A DNA stretch of 9,766 nucleotides from DASREM01 sp035652095 (GTDB lineage Bacteria > Acidobacteriota > Terriglobia > Terriglobales > Acidobacteriaceae): contig DASREM010000009.1 of the NCBI GenBank assembly GCA_035652095.1, positions 1-9,766 of the forward strand. The letters run 5' to 3'. Each line of letters opens with the position of its first letter. The stretch's first letter is position 1. A model generated the notes under the pieces. It had not been told where the DNA came from and did no database searches. It saw only the letters and a program-made list of their open reading frames with translations. Shown one piece after another: positions 1 to 5,749 of this stretch. The position numbers and the translations under genes were made by a program.

Positions 1-330
1 GAACTCACGGTTCAGCCAAGCCAGGTAAGCCACGCCGCCACGGATGTTTTCGTCCAGCCGAAAACGATTTCGAACGCCAAAACGCACGGCGGTCTGTGGC
101 ATAAGCTGCATCAGGCCCACGGCGCCCTTCTTGGAGACCGCATACGGATTCCAGCCCGACTCTTCGTCGATAATTGCACCCACGAGATCCACGGGAACTC
201 GATATACCTTTGCGTAATAGTCGGCCCAGCGTGTAGAAAGGCTGCGCACGTTGCTCGTCCCAGTCGCCGTCTGTGCGGTTGCCGCCTGCAACAAGGCCAG
301 GAGAAGGCAACTCAGTCCCGCGCGTCTCAA
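1..330 (-). CDS. Lytic transglycosylase (SLT domain), N-terminal part, cut by window edge
   Basis: Reading the minus strand from a TTG at 330-328 gives 110 residues open to the window edge. Residues 1-20 form a short signal peptide (Arg-Arg, a Leu/Ala-rich core, then ATAQ), so the product is probably exported. The following region matches the Slt70/MltC-type SLT fold: an ESGWNPYAVSKKGAVGLMQL core at about residues 62-81, with the catalytic Glu in ES, the GLMQLMP motif, and then the ENIRGGVAYLAWL helix. Such enzymes cleave the MurNAc-GlcNAc bond of peptidoglycan without water, giving 1,6-anhydro products. The start is fixed by a TTGA overlap with the stop of the upstream ATPase gene and by a GGAGG seven bases before the TTG, so the two genes are translationally coupled. 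The C-terminal remainder lies outside the window. Family assignment is strong; the TTG start is well supported but inferred. Confidence 0.87.
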   Translation of the reverse strand, partial: MRRAGLSCLLLALLQAATAQTATGTSNVRSLSTRWADYYAKVYRVPVDLVGAIIDEESGWNPYAVSKKGAVGLMQLMPQTAVRFGVRNRFRLDENIRGGVAYLAWLNREF

Positions 331-1298
331 GCCACAGCCTCCGCAGCTGGAACCTCCACTCTGCCGGGCCCTACTTTGACTGGCCCGACCCGTGGCGTTA
401 GCTTATCTCGATATCGCTTCGAGTCCGCGACAAGTCCCTCAAAGCCAGAACGCAACAGCAACCGTTTGCGATCCGCCTCCGTCTTGGCCAACAGCGGCAG
501 CAGCAAGTCCCGCTGTTCGTGGGAGATTTCTTCCGTGCCCAGGATTTCGAGAGCTCGCGCCAAGTCCAACATTTCCGCGATCGACGGAGGCTTTTCCATG
601 TTCCAGCCGCGCAGCGCATGTGCCAACCCGGCGAGTTGCCCCCGCAGTCGCGGACTGTCGCTTCCACTGCGGACACTCAGGATCTCGGTTTCCCGCTCGA
701 CCGTGGGGTATTCGAAGCGCAGGTAGAAACATCGTCGTCGCAGCGGATCGCCAAGCCGCCGTTCTTCGTTAGAACTAAGCACGACGAACGGTACCGTGGT
801 TGCAGCGATCGTCCCGAGTTTCGGGATTGTGACCTGCCAGGCACTGAGGATTTCGAGCAGCAATGCCTCAAACTCCTGGTCCACTTTGTCGAGTTCATCG
901 ATGAGAAGCACGCAAGGGCGATCTTGGTACCGCAGGGCACGAAGCAGCGGCCCCTCGGCAAAGAAATCGAGCGTATGCAATCGCCGGCGGACTTCGCCCC
1001 AGTCTTTTTCAAGATGTTCACCCTGCGTCTCAAGGAACAGCTTCTGCAGCGCCTCGTCGAATTTTCCAATGGCCTTGTCCTCCGTGATTCCGACATAGCA
1101 CTGAAGCCGCTCGACACCTACATTCGCAGCGACCGCCACAGCATACGCAAGCTCGGTCTTGCCGCATCCGGGTGGTCCCTCAATCAGGAGTGGCTTCTGC
1201 ATACGGGTGGCGAGATATACCACCGAAAGCGTTACAGGGTCGATGATGTATCGTGCGGCCCGTAGCTTTTCCGACAGTTCCGCAGCGGATGAGAACAC
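327..1298 (-). CDS. MoxR-family AAA+ ATPase (AAA_5 / CbbQ-NorQ-like)
   Basis: The protein has 323 residues, the usual length for MoxR/CbbQ/NorQ ATPases. Visible motifs are Walker A GPPGCGKT at 41-48, Walker B VLLIDE at 130-135 followed by LDKVD, a sensor-1 Asn at 177 in VVLSSNEER, and an arginine cluster RRR at 187-189 in the arginine-finger position. The family acts as a chaperone-like ATPase that remodels or matures partner complexes, often with a von Willebrand A (CoxE/NorD-like) protein; no such partner is in the window. The GTG start at 1298 is preceded by AAGGA with a spacer of about nine bases and places the N-terminus where the family normally begins. The gene overlaps the transglycosylase start by four bases, suggesting a shared envelope-linked role (inference). 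The promoter was not identified with confidence; transcription should start in 1299-1480. Confidence 0.93.
   Translation of the reverse strand: MFSSAAELSEKLRAARYIIDPVTLSVVYLATRMQKPLLIEGPPGCGKTELAYAVAVAANVGVERLQCYVGITEDKAIGKFDEALQKLFLETQGEHLEKDWGEVRRRLHTLDFFAEGPLLRALRYQDRPCVLLIDELDKVDQEFEALLLEILSAWQVTIPKLGTIAATTVPFVVLSSNEERRLGDPLRRRCFYLRFEYPTVERETEILSVRSGSDSPRLRGQLAGLAHALRGWNMEKPPSIAEMLDLARALEILGTEEISHEQRDLLLPLLAKTEADRKRLLLRSGFEGLVADSKRYRDKLTPRVGPVKVGPGRVEVPAAEAVA
338..342 (-). promoter_or_regulatory. Shine-Dalgarno deciding the TTG start of the transglycosylase
   Basis: On the minus strand GGAGG lies inside the last codons of the MoxR gene, with a 7-base spacer to the TTG at 330-328. This SD, with the TTGA stop/start overlap, is what makes TTG the likely start; I saw no ATG or GTG in this frame between it and the SLT domain that keeps the signal peptide. 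Confidence 0.6.
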
Positions 1299-1466
1299 GA
1301 TGGCCTGTCCTTCGGTTGTGAAGAATACATCTGAAACATTCCGGCTACCTCCATCGAGAGCGGTGCCGGACGGAGACCGCGGCGCCCCGCCAGGGTTATC
1401 CGCACCGGAAAATCATCAAACAACACCGGAATAACGCGTGACCAGTCTCCGAAGAGATCGTCTGTC

Positions 1467-1750
1467 GATTTTTTGGGCATTCGCATTTTGGGTGGTGGCC
1501 CTGTGAGGACCGTTTGAGCAGACTGTCCGGCTCAGGCTGCCGGATCGAGCGTCAGAAAATTCTTGGCTGTATGCAAATTGGGTGGGGACACTTCCCTTCC
1601 CCTGCCCGCCTTTCGGGTCACGGCGTTTGGACAGGAAATTTCTCTGCCGTACGCATCTTGGGTGGTGGCCGCGCCAGCAAGTTACCCGTTCTAGCGTTTC
1701 CTAAGACGGCTGCTGGAAATTTCCGCCATACGCACTTTGGGTGGTGACAC
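1467..1750. repeat. Four degenerate direct repeats (about 35 bp) in a divergent intergenic region
   Basis: Four copies of a degenerate unit lie at 1467-1500, 1555-1590, 1634-1670 and 1715-1750. The shared core reads roughly GAAATTTC, then GCCRTACGCA, two variable bases, then TTGGGTGGTGGC. The TTGGGTGG octamers begin at 1488, 1578, 1658 and 1737, so spacing is 90, 80 and 79 bp. Copies 2 and 4 end in GACA and copies 1 and 3 in GGCC. The 40-50 bp between copies is not obviously conserved. The array occupies most of the gap between the minus-strand ATPase and the plus-strand toroid gene. It could be iterated regulator-binding sites, or a relic of an insertion-sequence end: IS21-family ends carry multiple internal repeats and terminal TGTC-like bases, and copy 4 read on the minus strand starts TGTCACCACC. 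I cannot choose between these. The rest of 1299-1858 shows no convincing gene. Confidence 0.7.
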
Positions 1751-1820
1751 CGCTGGGCTGCTCTTCTGGCGTTGCTGGCACATCCAGTTGACGAATCTAC
1801 AAGGGTTCTTCGGACGCAGT

Positions 1821-1849
1821 TTGACAGAATTGGCAGTCGGCAATACAAC
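1821..1849 (+). promoter_or_regulatory. Candidate sigma70-type promoter for the toroid/DUF362 operon
   Basis: TTGACA at 1821-1826 is a perfect -35 hexamer. It is followed after exactly 17 bases by TACAAC at 1844-1849, a four-of-six -10 match. Transcription would begin near 1856, just before the GTG at 1859, giving a leaderless or nearly leaderless message. This argues against the longer reading frame starting with TTG at 1772. It could be a chance match; promoter preferences of the host are unknown. Confidence 0.4.
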
Positions 1850-1858
1850 AACGCCATC

Positions 1859-2773
1859 GTGACGACGAGCGATGTGCTAGTCCAAGACCTCCGCGTGCTG
1901 TTGGCACAGAAACAATTGCCCGGCGGCGGGTGGGCTGCTCTGTCTTCATCGTCGCAGCCGGCTCTTGAGCCCACCACCCTGGCATGTATTGCTTTCGGCC
2001 CGGAGTTCCAAAGCGTTCACGATCGTGCAACGCAGTTTCTTTTAAGAATCCAGAACTCGAATGGAAGCTGGCCCGTGTTCCTTGGCGACAACCAGGAAGG
2101 CTCATGGGTCACGTCTCTTGCATGCATCGCCCTTCATGACAGAATTGAAGCTATTCCTGAACAATTGAAGGGCTTTGCGTGGCTCATGGACTCCGCCGGA
2201 GAGGAATCGCATTGGTTGTGGAAATGGAAATTTCGCACGACCGATCGACACGTCCGCTTTGATCCGGATAAGTTCGGCTGGCCATGGGTGCCGCACACGA
2301 ACAGTTGGGTTGTGCCAACCGCTTTCTCGATTCTGGCTCTTAACCGAAGGTGTGCGTGCGGTCCCGATGCTGGATCCTCCCGTGTCGAACTCGGAATTGC
2401 AATGCTACTTGATCGAGCATGTCCGGGCGGCGGGTGGAACGCCGGCAACGGAGTCGTTTATGGCGTCGCTCTGGCTCCCCATCCAGACGACTCGGCCATT
2501 GCGTTACTGGCTCTTACCCAGCGCCGACAAGAACCGACCGCGCAAGTGAGCCTTGATTGGCTGGAACGAGTCGCGCCAACGCTGAGCGCACCTTGGAGTC
2601 TCGCTTGGTCCATCCTTGCGCTTGCGGCTCATGGACGCCCGGTCGAATTCCTTGTGCAGTTGCTTTCCAGTTTTCTTGACCTGGAGCAAATCGAAGACAA
2701 CAGCACCCTCGCGGTCGCCTGCCTGGCCCTGGAGTATCAACGCTCCCTCGCAGCCTTCGGGGTGACCGCATGA
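1859..2773 (+). CDS. Prenyltransferase/squalene-oxidase-repeat protein (alpha/alpha toroid)
   Basis: From the GTG at 1859 the product has 304 residues; the frame stays open upstream, where a TTG at 1772 would add 29 residues. I prefer 1859 (or GTG 1874) because the first toroid repeat starts there and a promoter-like sequence lies inside the longer version. QW-like repeat motifs are visible: Q18 with PGGGW (21-25), Q65 with NGSW (68-71) and PGGGWN (189-194), separated by helices such as EPTTLACIAF and PTAFSILAL. This is the fold of squalene-hopene cyclases and protein prenyltransferase beta subunits. The protein is about half the length of a cyclase and lacks a full DxDD acid motif; HPDDSA at 208-213 is the nearest match. 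There is no signal peptide. The stop overlaps the DUF362 start by four bases (ATGA), so the two are coupled. Substrate and activity are unknown. Confidence 0.85.
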   Translation: MTTSDVLVQDLRVLLAQKQLPGGGWAALSSSSQPALEPTTLACIAFGPEFQSVHDRATQFLLRIQNSNGSWPVFLGDNQEGSWVTSLACIALHDRIEAIPEQLKGFAWLMDSAGEESHWLWKWKFRTTDRHVRFDPDKFGWPWVPHTNSWVVPTAFSILALNRRCACGPDAGSSRVELGIAMLLDRACPGGGWNAGNGVVYGVALAPHPDDSAIALLALTQRRQEPTAQVSLDWLERVAPTLSAPWSLAWSILALAAHGRPVEFLVQLLSSFLDLEQIEDNSTLAVACLALEYQRSLAAFGVTA

Positions 2774-3813
2774 GCATCAATCGAAGAGATCTTCTGATTG
2801 GGACAGCAGCGGTTGCCGCAGGGGCTTCTGTTTCACTCCCCTTCTTCAAGCTGCAATACAATACCGTTCGCCGACCGGCCCGATCGCGAGTAGCTGTCCT
2901 TCGTGAGGAGAGCTACTCGCACGGGATCGGTGAGACTCTTTTTGCGGGGCTGCAACTGTTTCCGCTGGACGTCCGCGGCAAGAACATCATTGTCAAACCC
3001 AATCTGGTCGACTACATCGCCGGCGCCGCCATCAATACTGATCCACTCCTGGTTGTGGCCGCCGCCGAGTGCTTTCGCCGACTTGGAGCCAAACAGGTAA
3101 TCGTGGCGGAAGGACCAGGGCATCAGCGCGATACACAACTCGTGCTCTCCGAGAGCGGTTACGCGCCGATTCTTCGGGACAATCGAATCCGATTCGTAGA
3201 TCTGAACCGCGACGAGTTGATCCAGGTGGATCTCCGGGCGAGCTACACCGGAATGAAGCGCCTTTGGCTGCCGAAGACAGTGATGCAAGCTGATTTTCTT
3301 GTGTCCATGCCCAAAGTGAAAACCCATCACTGGTCTGGCGTCACTCTCAGCATGAAAAACATGTTTGGCGTGGTCCCGGGAAGCAGGTATGGCTGGCCCA
3401 AGAACATTCTCCACTGGAACGGCATTCAGCAAAGCATTCTCGACATCTGCGCCACGGTTCCGGTTCATTTTGTGATCGCAGACGCGGTCATGGCGATGGA
3501 GGGGAATGGTCCACTCAACGGCACACCTCGGTGGCTTCGGAGCATTGTTCTGGCCGATGACCTGGTCGCTGCCGATGCAACCTGTGCGAGGCTGATGGGC
3601 ATGGATCCCAGCCGCATCGTTCACATCCACGAGGCGTCCAAGTTCTTGGGGAACTCCTGCGCCAAGCTGATTGATCAGGTCGGCGAAGCAGTGCGGTCTC
3701 CAGGTACGCCGTTTCAGGTTGTTCCTGAGTTTGAATTCCTGCGGCACTGGCCTTCTTCCCCTTGGACAGAGAGTTCGCCTGATGAACTAGCATATCAGTG
3801 CAAAGACAAGTAA
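2770..3813 (+). CDS. Tat-exported DUF362 domain protein
   Basis: This 347-residue protein starts with NRRDLLIG followed by an Ala-rich hydrophobic stretch to about residue 25, a good twin-arginine (Tat) signal, so a folded, possibly cofactor-bearing protein is probably exported or anchored. The remainder is DUF362: VRGKNIIVKPNLV at 68-80, a TDP motif near 90, the KVKTHHWSGVTLSMKNMFG block at about 182-200, and a C-terminal AADATCARLMGMDP segment. The DUF362 family is uncharacterised and sometimes fused to ferredoxin domains; no CxxC clusters for an iron-sulphur centre are present here. The start codon overlaps the toroid gene's stop (ATGA), indicating one operon. After the TAA there are 76-94 bp before the next gene, with no clear intrinsic terminator. 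DUF362 membership is firm; biochemical function is unknown. Confidence 0.9.
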   Translation: MSINRRDLLIGTAAVAAGASVSLPFFKLQYNTVRRPARSRVAVLREESYSHGIGETLFAGLQLFPLDVRGKNIIVKPNLVDYIAGAAINTDPLLVVAAAECFRRLGAKQVIVAEGPGHQRDTQLVLSESGYAPILRDNRIRFVDLNRDELIQVDLRASYTGMKRLWLPKTVMQADFLVSMPKVKTHHWSGVTLSMKNMFGVVPGSRYGWPKNILHWNGIQQSILDICATVPVHFVIADAVMAMEGNGPLNGTPRWLRSIVLADDLVAADATCARLMGMDPSRIVHIHEASKFLGNSCAKLIDQVGEAVRSPGTPFQVVPEFEFLRHWPSSPWTESSPDELAYQCKDK

Positions 3814-3863
3814 ATAAATGCTTTAACTGTTAGCAAGAGTAACCCGTGATAGTTTCGCATATT

Positions 3864-3899
3864 TCGCATGTTGCGAGTATTTCGAGTGTGTGCTACAGT
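3864..3899 (+). promoter_or_regulatory. Promoter with palindromic operator candidate for the antitoxin-toxin operon
   Basis: TTGCGA at 3871-3876 and TACAGT at 3894-3899 are separated by 17 bases and preceded by TG-like bases, giving an extended -10. The start point would fall near 3906, at or just before the ATG at 3908, so the message may be leaderless; no Shine-Dalgarno precedes that ATG. A perfect inverted repeat TCGCA-TGT-TGCGA at 3864-3876 covers the -35 box, and TTTCGCAT is directly repeated just upstream (3853-3869). This is the expected layout for autorepression by the antitoxin, but binding is inferred. Confidence 0.5.
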
Positions 3900-3907
3900 C
3901 TAGTCAT

Positions 3908-4372
3908 ATGGCTGCCACCGCACAACGTCCGATCACCCTGCCTCAAGCCGAGCGCAAGCAAGTGCAAGACTTGGAAGCTATGCTCAGCCGGGGAAAAGCA
4001 GCGCTGGTGAGTTCTGCCGGCGAGCGGATTGAATTGCCACACACGGTTTACGAGATCCTTCGAAAGGTAGTCACCCTCATGGCGGACGGCCAAGCCATCA
4101 CCCTAGTTCCAGACAATCAGGCTGTCACCACTCAGCGTGCCGCGGACATTCTAGGAATGTCCCGACCCTTTTTCGTCAAATTGCTCGAAACCGGAGCGAT
4201 GGGATACCACCGAGTCGGGAATCAGCGACGGGTGTATTTGCGGGATGTTCTGACGTACGCTCAGAAGCGCGACGAGGAGCGCCACGCTGCACTTGATCGT
4301 TTGTCGCGGGCGGCAGTGGAAGCCGGCCTGTATGACCGCAATAAGTTTCCAGAGGGTGGCCAGGACGAGTGA
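3908..4372 (+). CDS. HTH (MerR/excisionase-like) antitoxin-type DNA-binding protein
   Basis: From ATG 3908 the product has 154 residues; a GTG at 3890 would add six but lies inside the promoter, so I reject it. An N-terminal region (about 1-70) with the segment ALVSSAGERIELP is followed by an excisionase-family winged HTH at about 73-117. That HTH consists of TTQRAADILGMSRPFFVKLL, then the HRVGNQRRVYLRDVL wing and helix. The C-terminal tail (118-154) is charged and helical and is the likely toxin-binding part. The stop overlaps the downstream PIN gene (GTGA), the classic antitoxin-toxin arrangement, and the palindrome over its promoter suggests autoregulation. Proteins of this shape preceding a PIN-domain gene are known as putative type II antitoxins. 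Family and context are strong; no activity can be shown from sequence. Confidence 0.87.
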   Translation: MAATAQRPITLPQAERKQVQDLEAMLSRGKAALVSSAGERIELPHTVYEILRKVVTLMADGQAITLVPDNQAVTTQRAADILGMSRPFFVKLLETGAMGYHRVGNQRRVYLRDVLTYAQKRDEERHAALDRLSRAAVEAGLYDRNKFPEGGQDE

Positions 4373-4917
4373 GAGCAGATTTTCCGGTTGTTCTGGATGC
4401 TTGCGTATTGATCCCCATGCCGCTGGCCGACACCTTGCTGCGGCTCGCAGGTGATCCCCGGCTCTACCTTCCGAAATGGACGGACCAGATCATGGCGGAG
4501 GTGAGCAGGAATCTCCAGCAGAACTTCGGCGTGAGTGCGGAGCAGGCGGCTTACCGGGAGAGCGAGATTCGCAGACACTTTGGGGAAGCCTGGGTGGAAG
4601 GCTATGAGGACCTGATTCCATCCATGACTAACCATGAGAAAGACCGCCATGTCCTCGCCGCCGCGGTCCGCTGCGGTGCCGAAACAATCGTGACATACAA
4701 CCTGAGAGACTTCCCTCGTTCCGCTCTCGCCGCATATTCCATCACGGCACTAGGCCCCAGTACGTTCCTCAGGAATTTGTATGAACTCGACTCTGACGCG
4801 GTGCTGCGCACACTGAAGGAACAGGCGGCTGCAATTGATAAATCCTTCGACTACCTGCTGGATAGGCTTCGCGTCAACGTTCCGGGGTTTGTTCAGACGC
4901 TCATCCAGCAGAAATGA
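4369..4917 (+). CDS. PIN-domain ribonuclease, VapC-like toxin
   Basis: This 182-residue protein starts at a GTG overlapping the antitoxin stop by four bases. The PIN fold is visible in residues 5-120: the first acidic residue D10 in VVLDACVL, a central Glu at 44 in IMAEVSRNL, D92 in KDRHVLAAAVRCGA, and the final TYNLRDFP with D114. All four acidic positions expected of a metal-dependent PIN nuclease are present, so it is probably active. It is longer than classical VapC (about 130 residues); the extra C-terminal 55-60 residues are helical and contain the acidic and basic stretch LRTLKEQAAAIDKSFDYL. In the family, VapC-like toxins cleave tRNA or rRNA and are neutralised by the preceding antitoxin. 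A membrane-protease gene follows after 13 bases, apparently in the same operon. Confidence 0.9.
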   Translation: MRADFPVVLDACVLIPMPLADTLLRLAGDPRLYLPKWTDQIMAEVSRNLQQNFGVSAEQAAYRESEIRRHFGEAWVEGYEDLIPSMTNHEKDRHVLAAAVRCGAETIVTYNLRDFPRSALAAYSITALGPSTFLRNLYELDSDAVLRTLKEQAAAIDKSFDYLLDRLRVNVPGFVQTLIQQK

Positions 4918-4930
4918 CGGAAGCCCAGCG

Positions 4931-5560
4931 ATGGAGCCGTATTGGAGCTACGAAGACGTTGGAGTCTTCTTCTTCGTCCTCGTGTTCCTGGCTGCTGTCG
5001 TTCGTCTCGGCGTGCGCACGCATTTCCTGCGCCCATCCCAGCTGGTAACTCCTGGCTTGGGGTTGCAGAGCTTCGTCATCATTTTCCTGAGCGTCTCGCT
5101 GTACCTGATTCTCAAGTGGCGTCATCGCCGGCCGGTGATTGCGCCTTTGGGATGGGTGGCCCCCAATGTCTTCTACACCACTCTCGCATCGCTTGCCGGT
5201 ATAGCGTCCGCTCTCTCTATCGCGTTCCTTGCCCACCTCCGCCATCAAGTTATGCCGACTATTCCGGCAACCGACTTCCTGATCCTGGGTCTGCTTCTCG
5301 GCCCCATTCTTGAGGAGTCTGTGTTTCGAGGGTGCCTGCTTCCAGTTGTGGCCCGCACGCTCGGAAGTGCCTTCTCTGTCCTCGCCACAGCTGTGTTGTT
5401 CGCCGCGTTCCATGGTCCGACTGATGTGACGCATTGGATCTGGTTCAGCGCCACGGGTGTGGCATATGGATGGCTACGCTTAACTTCTCAGACGACCACG
5501 GCACCTGCGTTCATGCATGCCACATGCAACCTGACTTTGTTTCTGGCTGCTAGAGTCTGA
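4931..5560 (+). CDS. CPBP-family intramembrane glutamic protease (CAAX/ABI-type)
   Basis: The ATG at 4931 gives 209 residues; the frame is open upstream to 4835 but that part overlaps the toxin gene and carries no membrane segment. About six hydrophobic segments are visible (roughly 11-29, 44-62, 80-101, 117-137, 145-160, 170-186). The three CPBP signatures are intact: EESVFRG with E128, E129 and R133, then FH at 160-161, and HATCN with H196 and N200. Members process prenylated proteins in eukaryotes (Rce1); bacterial members are linked to bacteriocin self-immunity and other membrane proteolysis. The gene starts 13 bases after the PIN-toxin stop with a weak GGAAG ribosome site, so it is probably co-transcribed with the toxin-antitoxin pair. 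The substrate is unknown; the family call is firm and the functional link is inference. Confidence 0.88.
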   Translation: MEPYWSYEDVGVFFFVLVFLAAVVRLGVRTHFLRPSQLVTPGLGLQSFVIIFLSVSLYLILKWRHRRPVIAPLGWVAPNVFYTTLASLAGIASALSIAFLAHLRHQVMPTIPATDFLILGLLLGPILEESVFRGCLLPVVARTLGSAFSVLATAVLFAAFHGPTDVTHWIWFSATGVAYGWLRLTSQTTTAPAFMHATCNLTLFLAARV

Positions 5561-5608
5561 TCCGCAGGCACTATCGTCTCGACTCAGAGATTGCTGATGG
5601 GCCAAGAA

Positions 5609-5642
5609 CGCTGACTGACAGCCGCAAGACTGTCAGTCAGCG
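5609..5642. repeat. Perfect 13-bp inverted repeat (stem-loop) between same-strand genes
   Basis: CGCTGACTGACAG at 5609-5621 and its exact reverse complement at 5630-5642 flank an 8-base loop. Pairing may extend through GAA/TTC outside with a small bulge. There is no T-run after either arm, so it is not a standard intrinsic terminator, though it may still end the CPBP transcript or stabilise its 3' end. The rest of 5561-5749 holds only a weak promoter-like pair (TTGCGT at 5651, TAGACT at 5673, 16-base spacer) before the next gene. Confidence 0.75.
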
Positions 5643-5736
5643 ATGTTCGCTTGCGTCCTGCATCGACTGGGCTAGACTATGGGAGCTTTTGACCAGCAAC
5701 GGCGAAGTGCGGAACTAGCTCGATCGCGCTCCAGAG

Positions 5737-5744
5737 AGGGGGAG
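5737..5744 (+). promoter_or_regulatory. Ribosome binding site supporting a TTG start
   Basis: AGGGGGAG ends five bases before the TTG at 5750. It is the strongest purine-rich site in this intergenic region and fixes TTG as the start, since no ATG or GTG in this frame is as well placed. Confidence 0.6.
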
Positions 5745-5749
5745 AACCA

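Noticed and set aside
5..310. Minus-strand 101-residue frame starting MPSPGLVAGG
   Set aside because: It is out of frame with the SLT-domain reading that carries the signal peptide and catalytic motifs; low-complexity Arg/Gly-rich product typical of a shadow.
519..1265. Plus-strand 248-residue frame antisense to the MoxR gene
   Set aside because: The opposite strand carries intact Walker A, Walker B and sensor motifs; this is a long shadow frame.
1232..1486. Minus-strand 84-residue frame (MRMPKKSTDDLFGDW...), ahead of the MoxR gene
   Set aside because: Its start lies inside repeat copy 1 without a Shine-Dalgarno, its last 22 codons overlap the ATPase gene in another frame, and no family is evident. 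The first 37 residues look mildly protein-like, so a decayed gene cannot be excluded.
1467..1750. Four repeats as a CRISPR array
   Set aside because: Repeats are degenerate, intervals of about 45-55 bp are not spacer-like, and no cas gene is present.
2833..3747. Minus-strand 304-residue frame antisense to the DUF362 gene
   Set aside because: The sense strand has the Tat signal, family motifs and an ATGA overlap with its partner; the His-rich antisense product is a shadow.
4901..5434. Minus-strand 177-residue frame antisense to the CPBP gene
   Set aside because: The sense strand has all three protease motifs and membrane segments; the antisense product is a Gln/Glu-rich shadow.
5609..5642. 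Stem-loop as a rho-independent terminator
   Set aside because: No T-run follows on either strand, so it is listed as a repeat rather than a terminator.
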